NCBI GenBank assembly: GCA_036417435.1
Contig: CM070903.1
Coordinates: 57,078,001 to 57,142,000, forward strand
Direction of reading: 5' to 3'
Length of the DNA: 64,000 nucleotides
Origin: Inia geoffrensis
Lineage: Eukaryota; Chordata; Mammalia; Artiodactyla; Iniidae
The stretch's first letter is position 1; each line of letters begins with the position of its first letter. A program made the position numbers and the translations under genes. Of this stretch, positions 37,535 through 48,339 are shown piece by piece. Under the pieces are notes generated by a model, which worked only from the letters and a program-made list of their open reading frames with translations, did no database searches and had not been told where the DNA came from.

Positions 37535-37655
37535 CCTGTTTTTTTTTAATTGAAGTATTGTTGATATACAATGTTGTGTTAGTTTCAGGTGTACAGCAAA
37601 ATGATTCAGTTTTATACACACACACACATTCTTTTTCAGATTCAACCCATTCTGT
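37535..37655 (-). mobile_element. L1 3'-region fragment, antisense
   Basis: 'ttgaagtattgttgatatac' then 'tcaggtgtacagcaaaatga' is the complement of an artiodactyl L1 3' UTR. Confidence 0.7.
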
Positions 37656-37678
37656 GTGTGTTTGTGTTTTTGCTTTTT

Positions 37679-37860
37679 GTTTTTTTTTTTTTTTTTTGTC
37701 TGCATCACGTCTTAGTCGCAGCCCGTGAGCTCTTCCTTGCAGCGGCATGAGGGTTCCAGAGTGCGCAGGCTTAGTTGTCCCGTGACATGTGGGATCTTAG
37801 TTTCACAACTGAGGATCTAACCCGTGTCCCCTGAATTGGAGGGCAGATCAGGGAAATCCC
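37679..37860 (-). mobile_element. Diverged CHR SINE
   Basis: Poly-T followed by a degraded CHR body; the head region ends 'agatcagggaaatcccc' with a deletion. Confidence 0.7.
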
Positions 37861-37874
37861 CAAGCCATTCTTTT

Positions 37875-38172
37875 TTCTTAATTTATTTATTTTTAATTTT
37901 ATTTAGCTATTTTTTTGGGCTGTGTTGGGTCTTTGTTGCTGCACGTGGGCTTTCTCTAGTTGCAGAGAGTGGGGGCTACTCTTCGTTGCAGTGCACGGGC
38001 TTCTCATTGCAGTGGCTTTTCTTATTGTGGAGCACGGGCTCTAGGCGAGGGGGCTTCAGTAGTTGTGGCACGCGGGCTTAGTTGCTTTGCAGCATGCGCA
38101 GGACCAAGGATTGAACCCGTGTCCCCTGCATTGGCAGGTGAATTCTTAACCACTGCGCCAAGAAGGAAGTCT
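37875..38172 (-). mobile_element. CHR SINE, long type
   Basis: Adjacent to the preceding copy, same orientation. An AAGCCATTC / AACCCATTG-like sequence flanks it. Confidence 0.85.
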
Positions 38173-38309
38173 CCCAACCCATTGTTGATGATGCTTGATG
38201 TATGTTACCTCAAGTTGAGTTTCATAACTAGGGAATTTAGTGTCTGTGCTGTGCTCACCAGGGTGAGATAGCAAGCAGTTTTATTTATTTTTAATGAAAT
38301 TACTCTGTT

Positions 38310-38432
38310 TATTTATTTATTTATTGGCTGCACTGCGTGGCATGCAGGATCTTATTTCTCTGACCAGGGATCGAACTTGCTCCCCTTGCAGTGGAAGTGC
38401 AGAGTCCTAAACACTAGACCACCAGGGAAGTC
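38310..38432 (-). mobile_element. CHR-2-like SINE
   Basis: 'tattggctgcactgcgtggc' to 'accaccagggaagtc'. AGCAGTTTTA flanks both sides. Confidence 0.85.
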
Positions 38433-38838
38433 ACAGGAAGCAGTTTTAGAGGTTTAGAATTGGCGTCCCCACTGTGATAGCTCTTATCCCACAGGCCAAG
38501 AACCCAATGTGGTGGTTATTTTATCTGTCAAGTATATCAATTCCAATTATACATTCAGAGACTGAGAAAATGATCCCTGGGTGTCTTCATAAAAACAGTG
38601 GGCCTACTGGAGCTAGACTATAGCCAGGACTCAGCTATTATGGGGTTGCTTTAAGCCCCCAACCTAACAAAAAGGGGGTCATGACAATAATTTGTGTATC
38701 AAAGTCAATTCAGATCCTGTGTCCAATAGTCTTTAAAATGTCTCATTTCTCTTTTCCAGTGTACAGTCACGTCGTTAAATGCCTATATATCCCTTTGGAG
38801 AAAGACAGGGGGAGTAATTATAAGAAATACTTGTTATG

Positions 38839-39027
38839 GGGGCTTCCCTGGTGGCGCAGTGGTTGAGAGTCTGCCTGCCGATGCAGGGGACACGGGTTCG
38901 TGTCCACATGCCGCGGAGCGGCTGGGCCCGTGAGCCATGGCCGCTGAGCCTGCAGGTCCAGAGCCTGTGCTCCGCAACGGGAGAGGCCACAGCAGTGAGA
39001 GGCCCGCGTACCGCAAAAACAAAAAAA
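38839..39027 (+). mobile_element. Young CHR SINE with internal deletion
   Basis: Lacks about 20 bp just after the B box (GGTTCGTGTCCACATGCC instead of the usual longer spacing). Flanks AGAAATACTTGTTATGG / AGAAAATGCTTGTTATGG. Confidence 0.92.
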
Positions 39028-39224
39028 GAAAATGCTTGTTATGGTGGTTACAGGGTCCTTCTTCACAGGAAGCCAGCCATCTCATCTGCTAGTGGGTTCT
39101 GGATCTGAAAATCAGCTCAGGTCTGGGACCTAAGCAAGAGATGGTGACTTTTTACCAGAATGACTGTCCTCAGCCTCCTGCTCCTGTATCCTTGACTTTG
39201 ATTGTAGCTGTTAAGAAGCATCCT

Positions 39225-39330
39225 TTTTCATAATAGATACATGTATTAAATCATTATGTTGTACACCTCAGACTTGTACAATGTCATATGTCAATTATAT
39301 CTCAATAAAACTGGAAAAATCTTAAATACA
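39225..39330 (+). mobile_element. L1 3' end fragment
   Basis: 'attatgttgtacacctcaga' to 'tatctcaataaaactgg'. Confidence 0.7.
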
Positions 39331-39589
39331 AGTAATTGTTTACTCCCACATTAAAAAAAAAAGAAGAAGCAACATCCTTGTTGGCTGCCCAACTACTTTG
39401 CCCCTAGCTATCATGCACTATTAACCATCTCCCCAGCCTCCTGTGAATCAAGCCCCCTTGGCTGCCCTCCAACCCTCCTGGTAATTGCAGCCTCCTGGTT
39501 TCTGCTGGTTAAGAGCCACCATATGACTCATTTACTTCAGGGAGCATAATCCCCAGAATGACAGTAACAAGCCCAACTCTGTGACTGCC

Positions 39590-40960
39590 TCACCTACCAT
39601 CAGCCTTGTCTCAGCAGTACCTGTGCTCCCTTCTCCAGCATGTTCCTACTGGCCTTGGTGAACGCTGGGCCCTCCTGAGGAACATTCTCTGGTAGGTGTC
39701 TGGCCTCACGTAACTTGCCCATCCCTGCAGATTCACTTTCCTCAGCTTCTTTATTCCCTCCTCTACCCTCTGCCAGGGCAGCTTGGGCATTTATACTTTG
39801 CTCAGTGTTGGCTGTCACTTGCCCTGGGCCTCTAAGAATCATCCGAGCAGTGAATTTGTCCCATCTCCTGGGATCCTTGCTAAGATATTGAATCTTGTGC
39901 AAAGAGAAAATATCCCTCCAAGACAATAAATTCTTTCTTATCTAATGTTGTATTCCAGTCCTTTTGGTCAGTTGCTTTTAAAACCTAACACAAGAATTAT
40001 TTCCCTAGCTCCTGCCAGAACATGCTGGCTAATGTCTCCGGATCCTTTGGTGGATGTTCTCGGTCCTCGCTTGCCCATCACTTCCTCAGCTGGGTTATGC
40101 TGGAATGTAATTCTCAGTTATTGGCCTAGTAGCTGGGAGAGGAGTTTGCAGGAACTTTTGAGGGGAGTACCTGTCACTGTTACCTTTCGGGGGAGGGGCC
40201 TGTGCAGCATCCTCCAGCATACAGGTAGTGTTAGTTCTTACTAGGGAACCACGGACCAGCTCTGTAAAGTCTGAGAACTCACAGGGCTCTACAGAGCCGA
40301 CACTCTCAGGGGCACCCACTCCCATACCCCAACCTGATGTTTCAGGGTCCAAGATTTTCCCAATCAGGTTGCTGACTTTAGCATAATAGACCTGCCTCAG
40401 CTAAAATTTTAAGTCTCTGTAGCTCTGCGACTTTATCTATTAGAGCTTCTGTTCGCTGTGTCCATTCATCTAACAGCAGGAGATGTGGGCCTCTGTAAAT
40501 GAGTAGGGGCTGTTTGGCTCTCACATCTCATACTTCATCTTCCAATGCTTGTTAATGGCCTTCAGTTTCTCATTATCCTATTGATGGACATTAATATGAC
40601 TTACAAGTAACCAGCCAACTCCACTAACTTTGTAGTTGCTTTTACACCTATATTTTCCAAATGCCTGAATTACTGCATTTGTGAGGGCGTTCCTCTCTAC
40701 AAGGACATTCTCCTTCAAGATCACCTCCAGTAAAATCTTCAGCAATTGGACCACCATTGTGGGCCAGGGATTATCCATCCCCCATATAGCACTCAGAATG
40801 TTCTCCTTCTGTGTTCACCAGCAGGTCAGTGAGCCAGTTCCAGAATTTCATCTTATTACCTGGTTTTTCCTGACTGCTCCTGGCACAATAAGTATTTGTT
40901 CATATGTTCCAAGAAGCAGATGGCAAGAAGGGATTAGGTATGCAAGAGATTCGGTATAGA
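39590..40960 (-). pseudogene. Unidentified decayed coding-like region
   Basis: Several minus-strand frames look protein-like but do not join: VLVERNALTNAVIQAFGKYR at about 40600-40700, then VRAKQPLLIYRGPH and TEALIDKVAELQRLKILAEA near 40400-40520, then WGMGVGAPESVGSVEPCEF (about 40270-40340) and a 108-codon frame at 39600-39926. Stops and shifts separate them, and no introns are needed between them, which suggests an old processed copy. I do not recognise the parent gene. It could also be chance or an exapted repeat. Confidence 0.3.
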
Positions 40961-41618
40961 AAATAACTGCAAATGAAAGTAAGAAGGGAGCTGGAAGGCT
41001 GGGAGAGTTGTCAGACCATGATGTAGGTCTGACCCCTGTGAAGGAGAAGGAAGGGAGTATGGGTAGGAAGAGTCTTGAACTGCAGTGCAGTTCTAAGAAA
41101 GTTTCAGCAAGGCTGATGAAGAGTCCTTGAGTCTAAGCCATAAGAATGCCCCTGCTTTAGAATCCCTGCTACACTTAGTGGCTGGGAGGAGCAGATGGGG
41201 GCTATAGCATAAGTGTGAACTTCACAGCAGTGGTGTTAAAGACAGGGCCGGTGACCTGCAGTACAGAGTTGAAAGGCACATTTGCATGATCACCACACCA
41301 TAATGCTATACTTCCTTTGCTTGAATGCCTTGAAGAAAGGGAAGAGAAATAGAGTATACTTAGGTTGGGGCATTCCTCATCTGAGCACATCAACACTTTA
41401 TTCTTCCCTCTGAAATTATAATTACACTCAATGATGGGAAAAGAGCAGGGGCCAAATCACTTGGCTTAGAAATCAATTCAGGGAAAACATTGACATCTGC
41501 CCGTAGTAAGTGAGCTGCCGCAAATGGAGAGAAGCTTTATGGAAAAATATTTCTCAACCTATGGATTGTTAAATAGTAAGTAGCCTGTTCCATCACTTTA
41601 TTTCCATTTGAAGCTATT

Positions 41619-41880
41619 TTAAATTGAGCTTCTTACCTCTTCCTGACCAGCACTATTATCAGTCTTACCAGAACCTTTCTGGGTCCAGGACTCAGAAGTG
41701 GCAGTAAAAATAGCTAGGGCAACAACAATAGGGTTGTCTGATCTTGAACCTTTTCTTGAATGTAATAGTTGTACAGTCCCTTTGTCTGAGTTATTTATCA
41801 CAAATCTTTTAGCCATGTCGAGGGTAGTGACCACTGCAATCTTCTTCCTTCTTTTAGGTCTGCGCTGAGGCATTGCTGGA
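41619..41880 (-). other. Unassigned open frame with a splice-donor-like end
   Basis: An 84-codon frame with a basic start (MPQRRPKRRKKIAVVTT) and an end GGAAGAG|gtaagaag that matches a splice donor. It lies where a linker exon would fall downstream of the 42.5-kb SAP pseudo-exon. A distant resemblance to the DPPA2 linker (basic patch, then NNSDKGT, then a Ser/Trp block) is too weak to assign. Confidence 0.2.
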
Positions 41881-41956
41881 CTAGCTAATATCAGGTTTCT
41901 CTCTCTCGCTCTCTCTCTTTTTTTTTTGAGGGGGAGGGGTTGGTTTTAGTTGAGTT

Positions 41957-41957
41957 A

Positions 41958-41997
<40 letters not shown>

Positions 41998-42003
41998 TTT
42001 TTT
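41957..42003. repeat. (AT)n followed by poly-T
   Basis: About eleven AT units run into a 24-T tract. Confidence 0.95.
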
Positions 42004-42027
42004 CTTCCAGTTGTATCTGGATAATAT

Positions 42028-42078
42028 CTGGTCTCCTTTCAGATGTGACAATTTCTGGACCATTTCTGCTGAGGTGAG
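42028..42078 (-). pseudogene. Possible DPPA-like SAP part-2 relic
   Basis: The minus strand encodes LTSAEMVQKLSHLKGDQ, which lines up ungapped with DPPA2 exon 4 (IEVYLRLQKHAYPEKDQ) at the QK and DQ pairs. The donor position reads AT instead of GT. It lies in the right order below the 42.5-kb SAP relic. Low confidence because only a few residues match. Confidence 0.3.
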
Positions 42079-42478
42079 CATATTCTGCAAACAGGTCTCA
42101 TGATCAGTGTTCAAAAGTAAGGTATTACTACCATTTTTTAAAAGATGAACATTATTTATCTCAATAGTTCAAAAGAGAGTATGGAGAGAGTAATGTATGG
42201 TAGTAGACACTAAGAATAATATCCTTCCCTTCTCTATCTGTCTGCTTTCTCTGGCCTAGCTTTATACCAAAATTAAGCAAAATGATTCAACATAAGAATT
42301 ATGATTTTGTAGCATTAATGTCTTCCCAACAAGTGAATTTTTAAAAAAAATGCATGTTTACACAATCTCTCATAAATTGTTTGTTTTTTCTGGAGAGAAT
42401 AAGAGGGAAATAAAAGTTAATAAAAGGATTCACATTCCCATCTTTGTTCTGAGCAGCACAAATTCCCAGTTTACTAAC

Positions 42479-42600
42479 CTTGCTATCACTACTCAAATTA
42501 TGTTGTTGGCACCAACTACCCAAAGTGTTCAAGAGAGCCCATCCATAGGAGGCAGACTGCTCGGCTAGGGAAGTATTCTATTCAGGGCAACTTAACATTG
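42479..42600 (-). pseudogene. Third DPPA-family SAP exon, decayed
   Basis: Reads NTLGSWCQQHNLSSDSK followed by a GT donor, against [17 protein letters not shown] in DPPA2 exon 3. At the nucleotide level TGGTGCCAACAAC and TAATTTGAGTA are shared, and similarity continues about 40 bp into the intron ('gggaatttgtgctgct' versus 'aggaatctctggtgct'). Upstream, [10 protein letters not shown] of DPPA2 matches ILP-stop-PSSLPP, with an in-frame TAG at 42565-42567. One base is missing between that block and NTLG. It is therefore a dead duplicate, closer to DPPA2 than to DPPA4, lying between the two genes and in the same orientation. Confidence 0.82.
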
Positions 42601-42639
42601 AAGAACAGAAGCTAAGAAAGAGTTTAATAAAATAGTCAT

Positions 42640-42840
42640 AAAGGGCATTTGCATAGACTGTCAATTTATGAAGTACATTATATATATTATCTCATTAATT
42701 CTTATAATCCTGTGAGATAAACATTATGATTACTGCTATTCAGGTAACAGATACTCAATATCAACCATCTACTGAAAGAGCACATCTGGTCTCAAACCTA
42801 GGTCTTAAACTTCTTACTTCCTTAATCTTTGCGGGTCATT
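42640..42840. repeat. MIR-type remnant
   Basis: 'tatattatctcattaattct' and 'aacctaggtcttaaacttct' fit a degraded MIR. Confidence 0.45.
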
Positions 42841-44031
42841 AACACTTTGCCCAACATACATGTGTGTCATCTTTTTTGTTTCTGTAGTCCCCACTCACAG
42901 GTCAGATCATTACATTAGATTGTAGTTGAGTTATATTAACCATCTAGCGCAATGAAGTCTTAGAATTTAACACAGTTGACTGTTATCTTCATTTCCTAAT
43001 ACCTTCCACACTACATACAACCCACCTGCATTCCATTATTGCCTTCTGCTACGTTGCAGAACTCCTTACACACTGCATTCTACTTAAGGCTAGATATTTT
43101 CTTACAGAGGAACATATTTAAATGCATTCTTCTTGCAAGAAACATAACTATCCCTAACACATTACAACACAATACCAAATATCATTTTTCTAGAGTTAGT
43201 CTCTCCTGTTGGACCTGCAACAAGCTGCTTTTCCCATTACTCAGTGACCCAGAAAACTCATCAAAATCCCTATAGGATTTTTGCTGCAAAAGGTGACATG
43301 CTGATTCTAAACTTATATATAAAGAACTCCTAAAGCTCGATAATAAGAAAACAATCCCCCCCCAACCCCACTGCCAAAAAAAACAGCAAAATACTTTAAC
43401 AGCCACTCCATCAAGAAGCTATATGGAGGGTAAATTAATACCACAATTTAGATACCACTATTAGAATAACTAAAATTAAAGTCTGATCATATCAAGTGTT
43501 GATGAGGATATCATACGTTTCTGGTGAGAATGCAATATGTCACCACCATTTTGGAAAACTGTGTGAGAGTTTCTTGTAAAGCTAAACATACTTGATATAT
43601 GACTCAGCAATCTCCGTCCTTAGATATTTACCCCCAAATGAGTGAAACTTGAATGTTCACACAAAAAAGTGTATATGATGGTTTATAGAGGGCTCATTTA
43701 TAATCACCAAAACCTAGAAATAACCAAGTATCCTTCAACTGGTGAATGGTGTAGGAGCAGAAAACTCTTCTAGGTAGTTTGGCTGGTCTAATAATTAAAT
43801 TGACATGAGACAACTTAACAGGAGAGAATCAAATTTTGTATCTGTGGGAGCCCCATAAAAATATGTGCACTCCCTGGCAGTCAGGTAACTGAGGCATATA
43901 TACCATCCCAAGCTAAAGGGAAGGGGTAGGGGTCTGGGGCTTCAAAGCGGAGGAAGACAATTCTCAGGAAGACGAGAAGAGCAAATGTTTGGTAAACAAC
44001 TGTTTGCTCTGCCACATAGATGAGTCTTTTA

Positions 44032-44141
44032 TTTTTTGACCATGTCATGCATCATGTGGGATCTTAGTTCCCTGACCAGGGATCAAACCTGTGCCCCCTG
44101 TATTGAGAGCATGGAGTCTTAACCACTGGACTGCTGAGGAG
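44032..44141 (-). mobile_element. CHR-2-like SINE inside the LTR
   Basis: 'attttttgaccatgtcatgc' to 'ctggactgctgagga'; duplicated TGAGTCTTT / TAAGTCTTT. Confidence 0.8.
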
Positions 44142-44254
44142 TTAATAAGTCTTTCTTATATAAAATATTATCTCTAGTAATAGCTTTCTTCCTAGTATAG
44201 GTCCTCTATCTAAATTCTTTGAGGCAGTTAAAGGGAAGGTAAAAAGCTCTTTCT

Positions 44255-44471
44255 GGGGCTTCCCTGGTGGCGCAGTGGTTGACGGTCCGCCTGCCGATGC
44301 AGGGGACGCGGGTTCGTGCCCCGGTCCGGGAGGATCCCACATGCCGCGGAGCGGCTGGGCCCGTGAGCCATGGCCGCTGAGCCTGTGTGGCCGGAGCCTG
44401 TGCTCCGCAACGGGAGAGGACACAACAGTGAGAGGCCCACGTAAGGCAAAAAAAAAAAAAAAAAAAAAAAA
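44255..44471 (+). mobile_element. Young CHR SINE inside the LTR
   Basis: Full-length with a long A-tail, flanked by AAAAGCTCTTTCTG on both sides. Confidence 0.94.
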
Positions 44472-45357
44472 AGCTCTTTCTGAATCTGCTGGCTCCTGCT
44501 TGTCTTCAGCTCAAAATAATCCGTATGCCAAAGCCACATTCTAGGGTGGCATATTCTGCTCCCCCTCAATGGATAAACAAACATGGTATATCCACACAAT
44601 GGAATACTACTGTTCATCAATAAAAAGGAACACACTGGTGATACATTCAAAAATATGAGTCAACCTCAAATGCCTTATACTAAATTAAAGAACCCAGTCT
44701 CATTCCATTTATAAGACATCCTGGAAAAGATGAAACTATAGGAACAGAAAATAGATCTTTGGTTTTCAGGAGTTGAGGAGGGGAAAGGAGTTAACTACAA
44801 AGAGGCAAGAAGGAATTTTCTGGAGCGATGGAAGTTCTAGCTCTTGTGATGGTAGTTACATGGCTGCATGCGTTTATCAAAACTCAAAGGATTATACATT
44901 AAAATGGGTGAATTTCACTGTATGTAAATAAACCTATATGTTCAATAAACCTGACTAAGGCTAGAGAGATTAATTAAATTCCCAAAGCCACACAGCTTTG
45001 AGATGGCTAATAAGTGCTTGGTAATTACATATCAGCTCAGTGCAGAAAAGAAAGATAGAGACAAAACATAGTAGAAATTACAGCAGTTACTCTTGGCTGA
45101 GTGCCTATCACTTTCCTAACATAACTGTTTTACATACATTATTTTTTTCAACCTAGCAACCTGGCAAGTGTGAGTTGTTAACTTCATTTTAAAAATCAAG
45201 TGAACTGAGCTTTCAGGATAGAAACTTGTAAACATATCTAGCTGCCCCCAAAGCTTGGGCTCTTGTGTTTCTTAACAGTAAGAAATAAGTGGTGACTTCC
45301 AATCCAGTATGGATAAAAGAGGTCGTAGTTTTAGTAGTTTTAAGAATTGAAATATAG

Positions 45358-45472
45358 AGACTTCCCTGGTGGTCCAGTGGTTAAGACTCTGTGCTTCCAT
45401 TGCAGGGGGCATGGGTTTAATTACTGGTCTGGGAACTAAGATCCCGCATGCTGCTCTGCGTGGCCAAAAAAT
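45358..45472 (+). mobile_element. CHR-2-like SINE
   Basis: 'gacttccctggtggtccagt' to 'gcgtggccaaaaaataaa'. The preceding 44950-45357 holds only a weak MIR-like trace. Confidence 0.85.
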
Positions 45473-45901
45473 AAAGGAATATATCAAATAAAGTTATCAG
45501 AGAAGATTTAATCAGGGCTTTTGAGGAAGGGCAGAAGGAATCAAGTTTTAACCTTCGTTTTCCAATGTTAGAGCTACAGGAGTTCTGAGTTACCGAGGAA
45601 ATTTTGTCCAGTCTCTGTGAACTTCTTCTATAACCCTTCTCAGTGTTATAAATCTCCCTAATGTATTGGGGCACTGCTCTTGGTCATCCATCATGAGAAT
45701 AAACGACCTCCTCAAACTCTACTCTGAGGCCTCTGCATACAAATCCTAGCAGTCATGTGACAGATGCAATTTCCTCTTTGATCTCCAAGCTAAACCTTTT
45801 TTTTCCTTTGAGGTAATATATACAGATTTTTTTTTTGATGTGGACCATTTTTTAAAGTCTTTATTGAATTTGTTACAATACTGCTTCTGTTTTATGTTTT
45901 G

Positions 45902-46011
45902 ATTTTTGGCCATGAGGCATGTGGGAATCTTAGCTCCCTGACCAGGGATCAAACCCACACCCCCTGCATTGGAAGGCAAAGTCTTAACCACTGGATCTGC
46001 CAGGGAAGTCC
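45902..46011 (-). mobile_element. CHR-2-like SINE
   Basis: 'atttttggccatgaggcatg' to 'gccagggaagtcc'. TACAGATT / CACAGATC-like sequence flanks it. Confidence 0.83.
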
Positions 46012-46254
46012 TAAAATACACAGATCCTAAGTGTACAGTTTGATAAGTTTTGAAAAATGGTAGGCAGCTCCCTAGCCGAGACAGAAAATATTTCCATCAC
46101 CACAGAATTTTCTCTTTGCCCCTTCCAGGAGATTCTAGCCACTCCCACCCCATGGGTTAGTTGGATAAAGAAGTGGCATCTTATTTACTTTGGGTAGGTG
46201 GACTGTCCCTCTTCTTACTCATCTTGATTACCAAGCGGTTTTTAATATAAAAGA

Positions 46255-46318
46255 TGATGAAGAGAACACCACGTTGTTAATCAACTATACTCCAATAGAA
46301 AATAAAATTTTTTTAAAA
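46255..46318 (+). mobile_element. L1 3' terminus fragment
   Basis: 'aatcaactatactccaatag' plus A-rich tail. Confidence 0.6.
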
Positions 46319-46435
46319 ATGATGAAGAGACTAAAAAATTGAACAATGGAAGTGGTAATTTGTTGATAGACATCAGTTTTAGAATCACTTTTTCCTTACT
46401 TTCTATTATCCCCCCTCCAATATCCCGTCCCATTA

Positions 46436-46573
46436 CGGACACACAGGCTCAGCGGCCATGGCTCACAGGCCCAGCCGCTCCACGGCATGTGGGATCTCCC
46501 CGGACCAGGACACGAACCCATGTCTCCTGCATTGGCAGGCGGACTCTCAACCACTGGGCCACCAGGGAAGCCC
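46436..46573 (-). mobile_element. Young CHR SINE, truncated
   Basis: Lacks the distal 50 bp and the A-tail; begins at 'cacacaggctcagcggccat' and ends at the tRNA-like head. Confidence 0.88.
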
Positions 46574-46599
46574 CCCTCTATTTTTTAAGATAAAGGCAA

Positions 46600-46850
46600 A
46601 ACAAAGGATTTCTCTTGTCTGGGCTTCCATTCCTTTCCAGCCTCATCCAATATCTATGTTCCCTGGTTCTGAATTCCCCACACTGGCTTTTCAGTTTTCT
46701 TGTTTCCCACCTCAGGAGCCTCACAACCTGTTCTACTGGCTGGAATGTCCTTTCTTCTCCTTTTTAAATTCTTATTTGCCATTCAATCTGAGGTCAGCTC
46801 AAAACTCTTTCTCAGAGAGATCTGTCCCTTTAAGTAGTGGACTCAGAAAT
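46600..46850 (+). repeat. LINE-2-like 3' end
   Basis: 'ctggaatgtcctttcttctc' and 'ttgccattcaatctgaggtc' fit the L2 3' region. 46850-47540 shows nothing further. Confidence 0.45.
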
Positions 46851-47545
46851 GAAAAGTATCATCTTTTGGAGCAATTTACCTCCTTCAGGCCATTCCAATC
46901 TAGGTTTTCCCGGCCAGGAACAAAAGATGACTCAAGTTAATTCTTCTAAAGAGAAGTGTCTTGTGGACCCATTTACTTCATCTTTTGTCATCTGATGTCT
47001 ACCCTTTAGTAATGAAGTTCTTTTTCCTCTCCTTATCGTTCAAAAAATACAGTTTCAGCTATATCCTTCAGGTAAGGCTGATTGAAATACTGGGTGATTA
47101 CTGCCATTCTTAACACTTCGGCCCTTCATATTCTAAAACAGGGGGGTGGCTCATGGGGGAAACACAAATCCTACTAAACAGTTTTAAAAGAATTTACTAG
47201 AGACCTTCCAAAATTGTGTTTTGGAGGAAATTAAACTATGAGATTTATGGCGGAACTAGAAAACAGAATACTGCATGTTACAACAGAGAAGTTTTTTTCT
47301 TTTCCAAAAGGTAACTCAAAGCAATTTATTTTCCCTGAGAATATAGATAAGACAGGACAGAGGTCTATTTTTTAATATTGGTTTCCAAGAAGCTTGTAAT
47401 CCATCTCCTTTTATGATTCACTTCATACCTTCTCATTCATCATCCAATGAATAAACATTTATTGAGTACCAACTATGTGTCAGGCTGTTCTAGGAGGCTG
47501 TGATACCTAAGTGCACAAAACCAACAGAAATCCTTTTTTTAAAAA

Positions 47546-47888
47546 AATTTATTTATTTTTATTTTTGGCTGTGTTGGGTCTTTGTTGCTGCGCACAGGCT
47601 TTTTCTAGTTGTGGCGAGCAGGGGCTACTCTTCGTTGCGGTGCGTGGGCTTCTCATTGTGGTGGCTTCTCTTGCTGTGGAGCACGGGCTCTAAGCACGCG
47701 AGCTTCAGTAGTTGTGGCACGTGGACTCACTAGTTGTGGCTCACGGGCTCTAGAGCGCAGGCTCAGTAGTTGTAGCTCACGGGCTTAGTTGCTCCGAGGC
47801 ATGTGGGATCTTCCCGGAACAGGGCTTGAACCTGTGTCCCCAGCACTGGCAGGCAGATTCTTATCCACTGCACCACCAGGGAAGTCCC
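47546..47888 (-). mobile_element. CHR SINE, long type
   Basis: CAGAAATCCTTTT precedes it (from 47524) and CAGAAATCCTTTT follows it: an exact target-site duplication. Confidence 0.92.
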
Positions 47889-47899
47889 CCAGAAATCCT

Positions 47900-48330
47900 T
47901 TTGTATTGTTAGGGGAAGACAAACAATAAATTACAAATTAACATGTTAGAGGAGACAAGTGTTATGGAAAAATAGAAATCGGGACCCAGGGTGCTTATAG
48001 GGCTGGAGAAACAGCTTGTGATTTTAAATAGGGGGTCAGAGTATGCCTTTTTGACAAAGTGGCATTCGAAGAAAGAATTAGAAGAAAGTTTACCATATTG
48101 ACATGTGGGGAAAAGAGCATTCCAGCCAGTGACAAGGCCCTGAGGTAAGAGCATGTGAGGCATGGTCAAAGAACAGCAAAGGCAGGGTGTTGGAGATGAG
48201 GCAGGAGATGAAGGGGCACAGGGTAGGTCTTGGAGGTCATTACAATGACTTTGGTTTTCCCTCTGAATGGGATCCATGGGAGGGTTTTGAGCAGTGTCAT
48301 GATCTGACACATTTCAAAAGGATCATTTCA
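47900..48330. repeat. Unclassified ancient repeat
   Basis: 'agcattccagccagtgacaa', 'ggccctgaggtaagagca' and 'gagggttttgagcagtgtca' occur in order in a common old mammalian repeat; a weaker copy may lie at 58320-58540. Confidence 0.4.
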
Positions 48331-48339
48331 CATACACAA

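Larger units (their letters stand above)
43750..44568 (+). repeat. Solo ERV LTR inserted in L1
   Basis: Starts TGTAGGAGCAG and ends CTCCCCCTCA, the canonical TG...CA termini, with ATGG duplicated on both sides (4 bp, usual for class I ERVs). No internal viral genes. Two SINEs lie within it. Confidence 0.8.
43440..44945 (+). mobile_element. Old L1 ORF2 end and 3' part split by an LTR
   Basis: L1 text stops at 'caactggtgaatgg' (43749) and resumes with 'ataaacaaacatggtatatc' (44573), continuing to about 44945. Confidence 0.8.

Noticed and set aside
41881..42114. Lysine-rich frame with a tyrosine-isoleucine repeat
   Set aside because: The KKKK/YIYI run is a translation of poly-T and (AT)n simple sequence.
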